Positions 63,804 through 64,000 of a stretch of DNA of 64,000 bases are shown in pieces. Each line of letters starts with the position of its first letter. Within the stretch, counting starts at the first letter, position 1. Position numbers and translations under genes: made by a program. This DNA is from Streptomyces sp. Isolate_45 (GTDB lineage Bacteria > Actinomycetota > Actinomycetes > Streptomycetales > Streptomycetaceae), in assembly GCF_024721315.2 (NCBI RefSeq), contig NZ_JANFAK020000013.1, positions 34,947-98,946 of the forward strand, written 5' to 3'. The notes beneath the pieces were generated by a model that saw nothing but the letters and a program-made list of their open reading frames with translations, was not told where the DNA came from and ran no database searches.

Positions 63804-64000
<197 letters not shown>

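Overview
The window comes from a high-GC actinomycete chromosome, almost certainly a Streptomyces. The evidence is third codon positions that are nearly all G or C, the principal sigma factor gene hrdB beside the sporulation regulator whiH, an nrdR-nrdJ / lexA block, an rshA-type RelA/SpoT homologue, and a gluR-gluK / gluABCD glutamate uptake locus. From memory this gene order matches the conserved core arm of the S. coelicolor chromosome, read from hrdB-whiH towards gluABCD. No database search was possible, so that synteny is recalled, not computed.

Region 1 (1-18.2 kb) holds a truncated secreted trypsin-like protease, hrdB with a strong terminator, whiH, a fused ABC ATPase-permease with an altered Walker A, a NrtR-like Nudix protein with a candidate operator, a glycogen-debranching-like glycosidase and a DUF4192 protein whose upstream region carries paired DnaA-box-like sequences. 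It continues with an MFS exporter broken by one base in a homopolymer, its divergent LysR regulator, a RecQ helicase with a phosphoribosyltransferase-like tail, two unknown proteins and rnhB. Region 2 (18.7-29.4 kb) holds an ADP-ribosylglycohydrolase, a histidine phosphatase, a small monooxygenase-like protein, an arylamine N-acetyltransferase, the class II ribonucleotide reductase nrdJ with its repressor nrdR, lexA with its own SOS box, and dinG.

Region 3 (29.4-38 kb) is the main accessory-type locus: an NRPS-independent siderophore operon (aminotransferase, IucA/IucC synthetase, acyltransferase, second IucA/IucC synthetase). The first synthetase has an open reading frame extended by about 870 residues of repetitive Pro/Ala/Ser-rich sequence. 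The monooxygenase and decarboxylase such pathways normally need are not in the window. Region 4 (38-51 kb) is core: a protease-like lipoprotein, hflX, an M1 peptidase, rshA, dapF, a small membrane protein, miaA, two small acidic or lysine-rich proteins (one MT0933-antitoxin-like), a LigB-like protein and miaB.

Region 5 (51-58 kb) has an orphan TAXI-type binding protein and a sugar locus: a LacI regulator and ROK kinase transcribed away from a GH5-like hydrolase and a GH85 endo-beta-N-acetylglucosaminidase, with palindromes in the shared promoter. This suggests N-glycan or mannan-oligosaccharide breakdown. Region 6 (58-63.8 kb) is the glutamate-sensing pair gluR-gluK beside the gluABCD transporter. 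The last 74 bases are an uninterrupted G run, best read as an assembly or sequencing artefact. No tRNA, rRNA, CRISPR array or insertion sequence was recognised.
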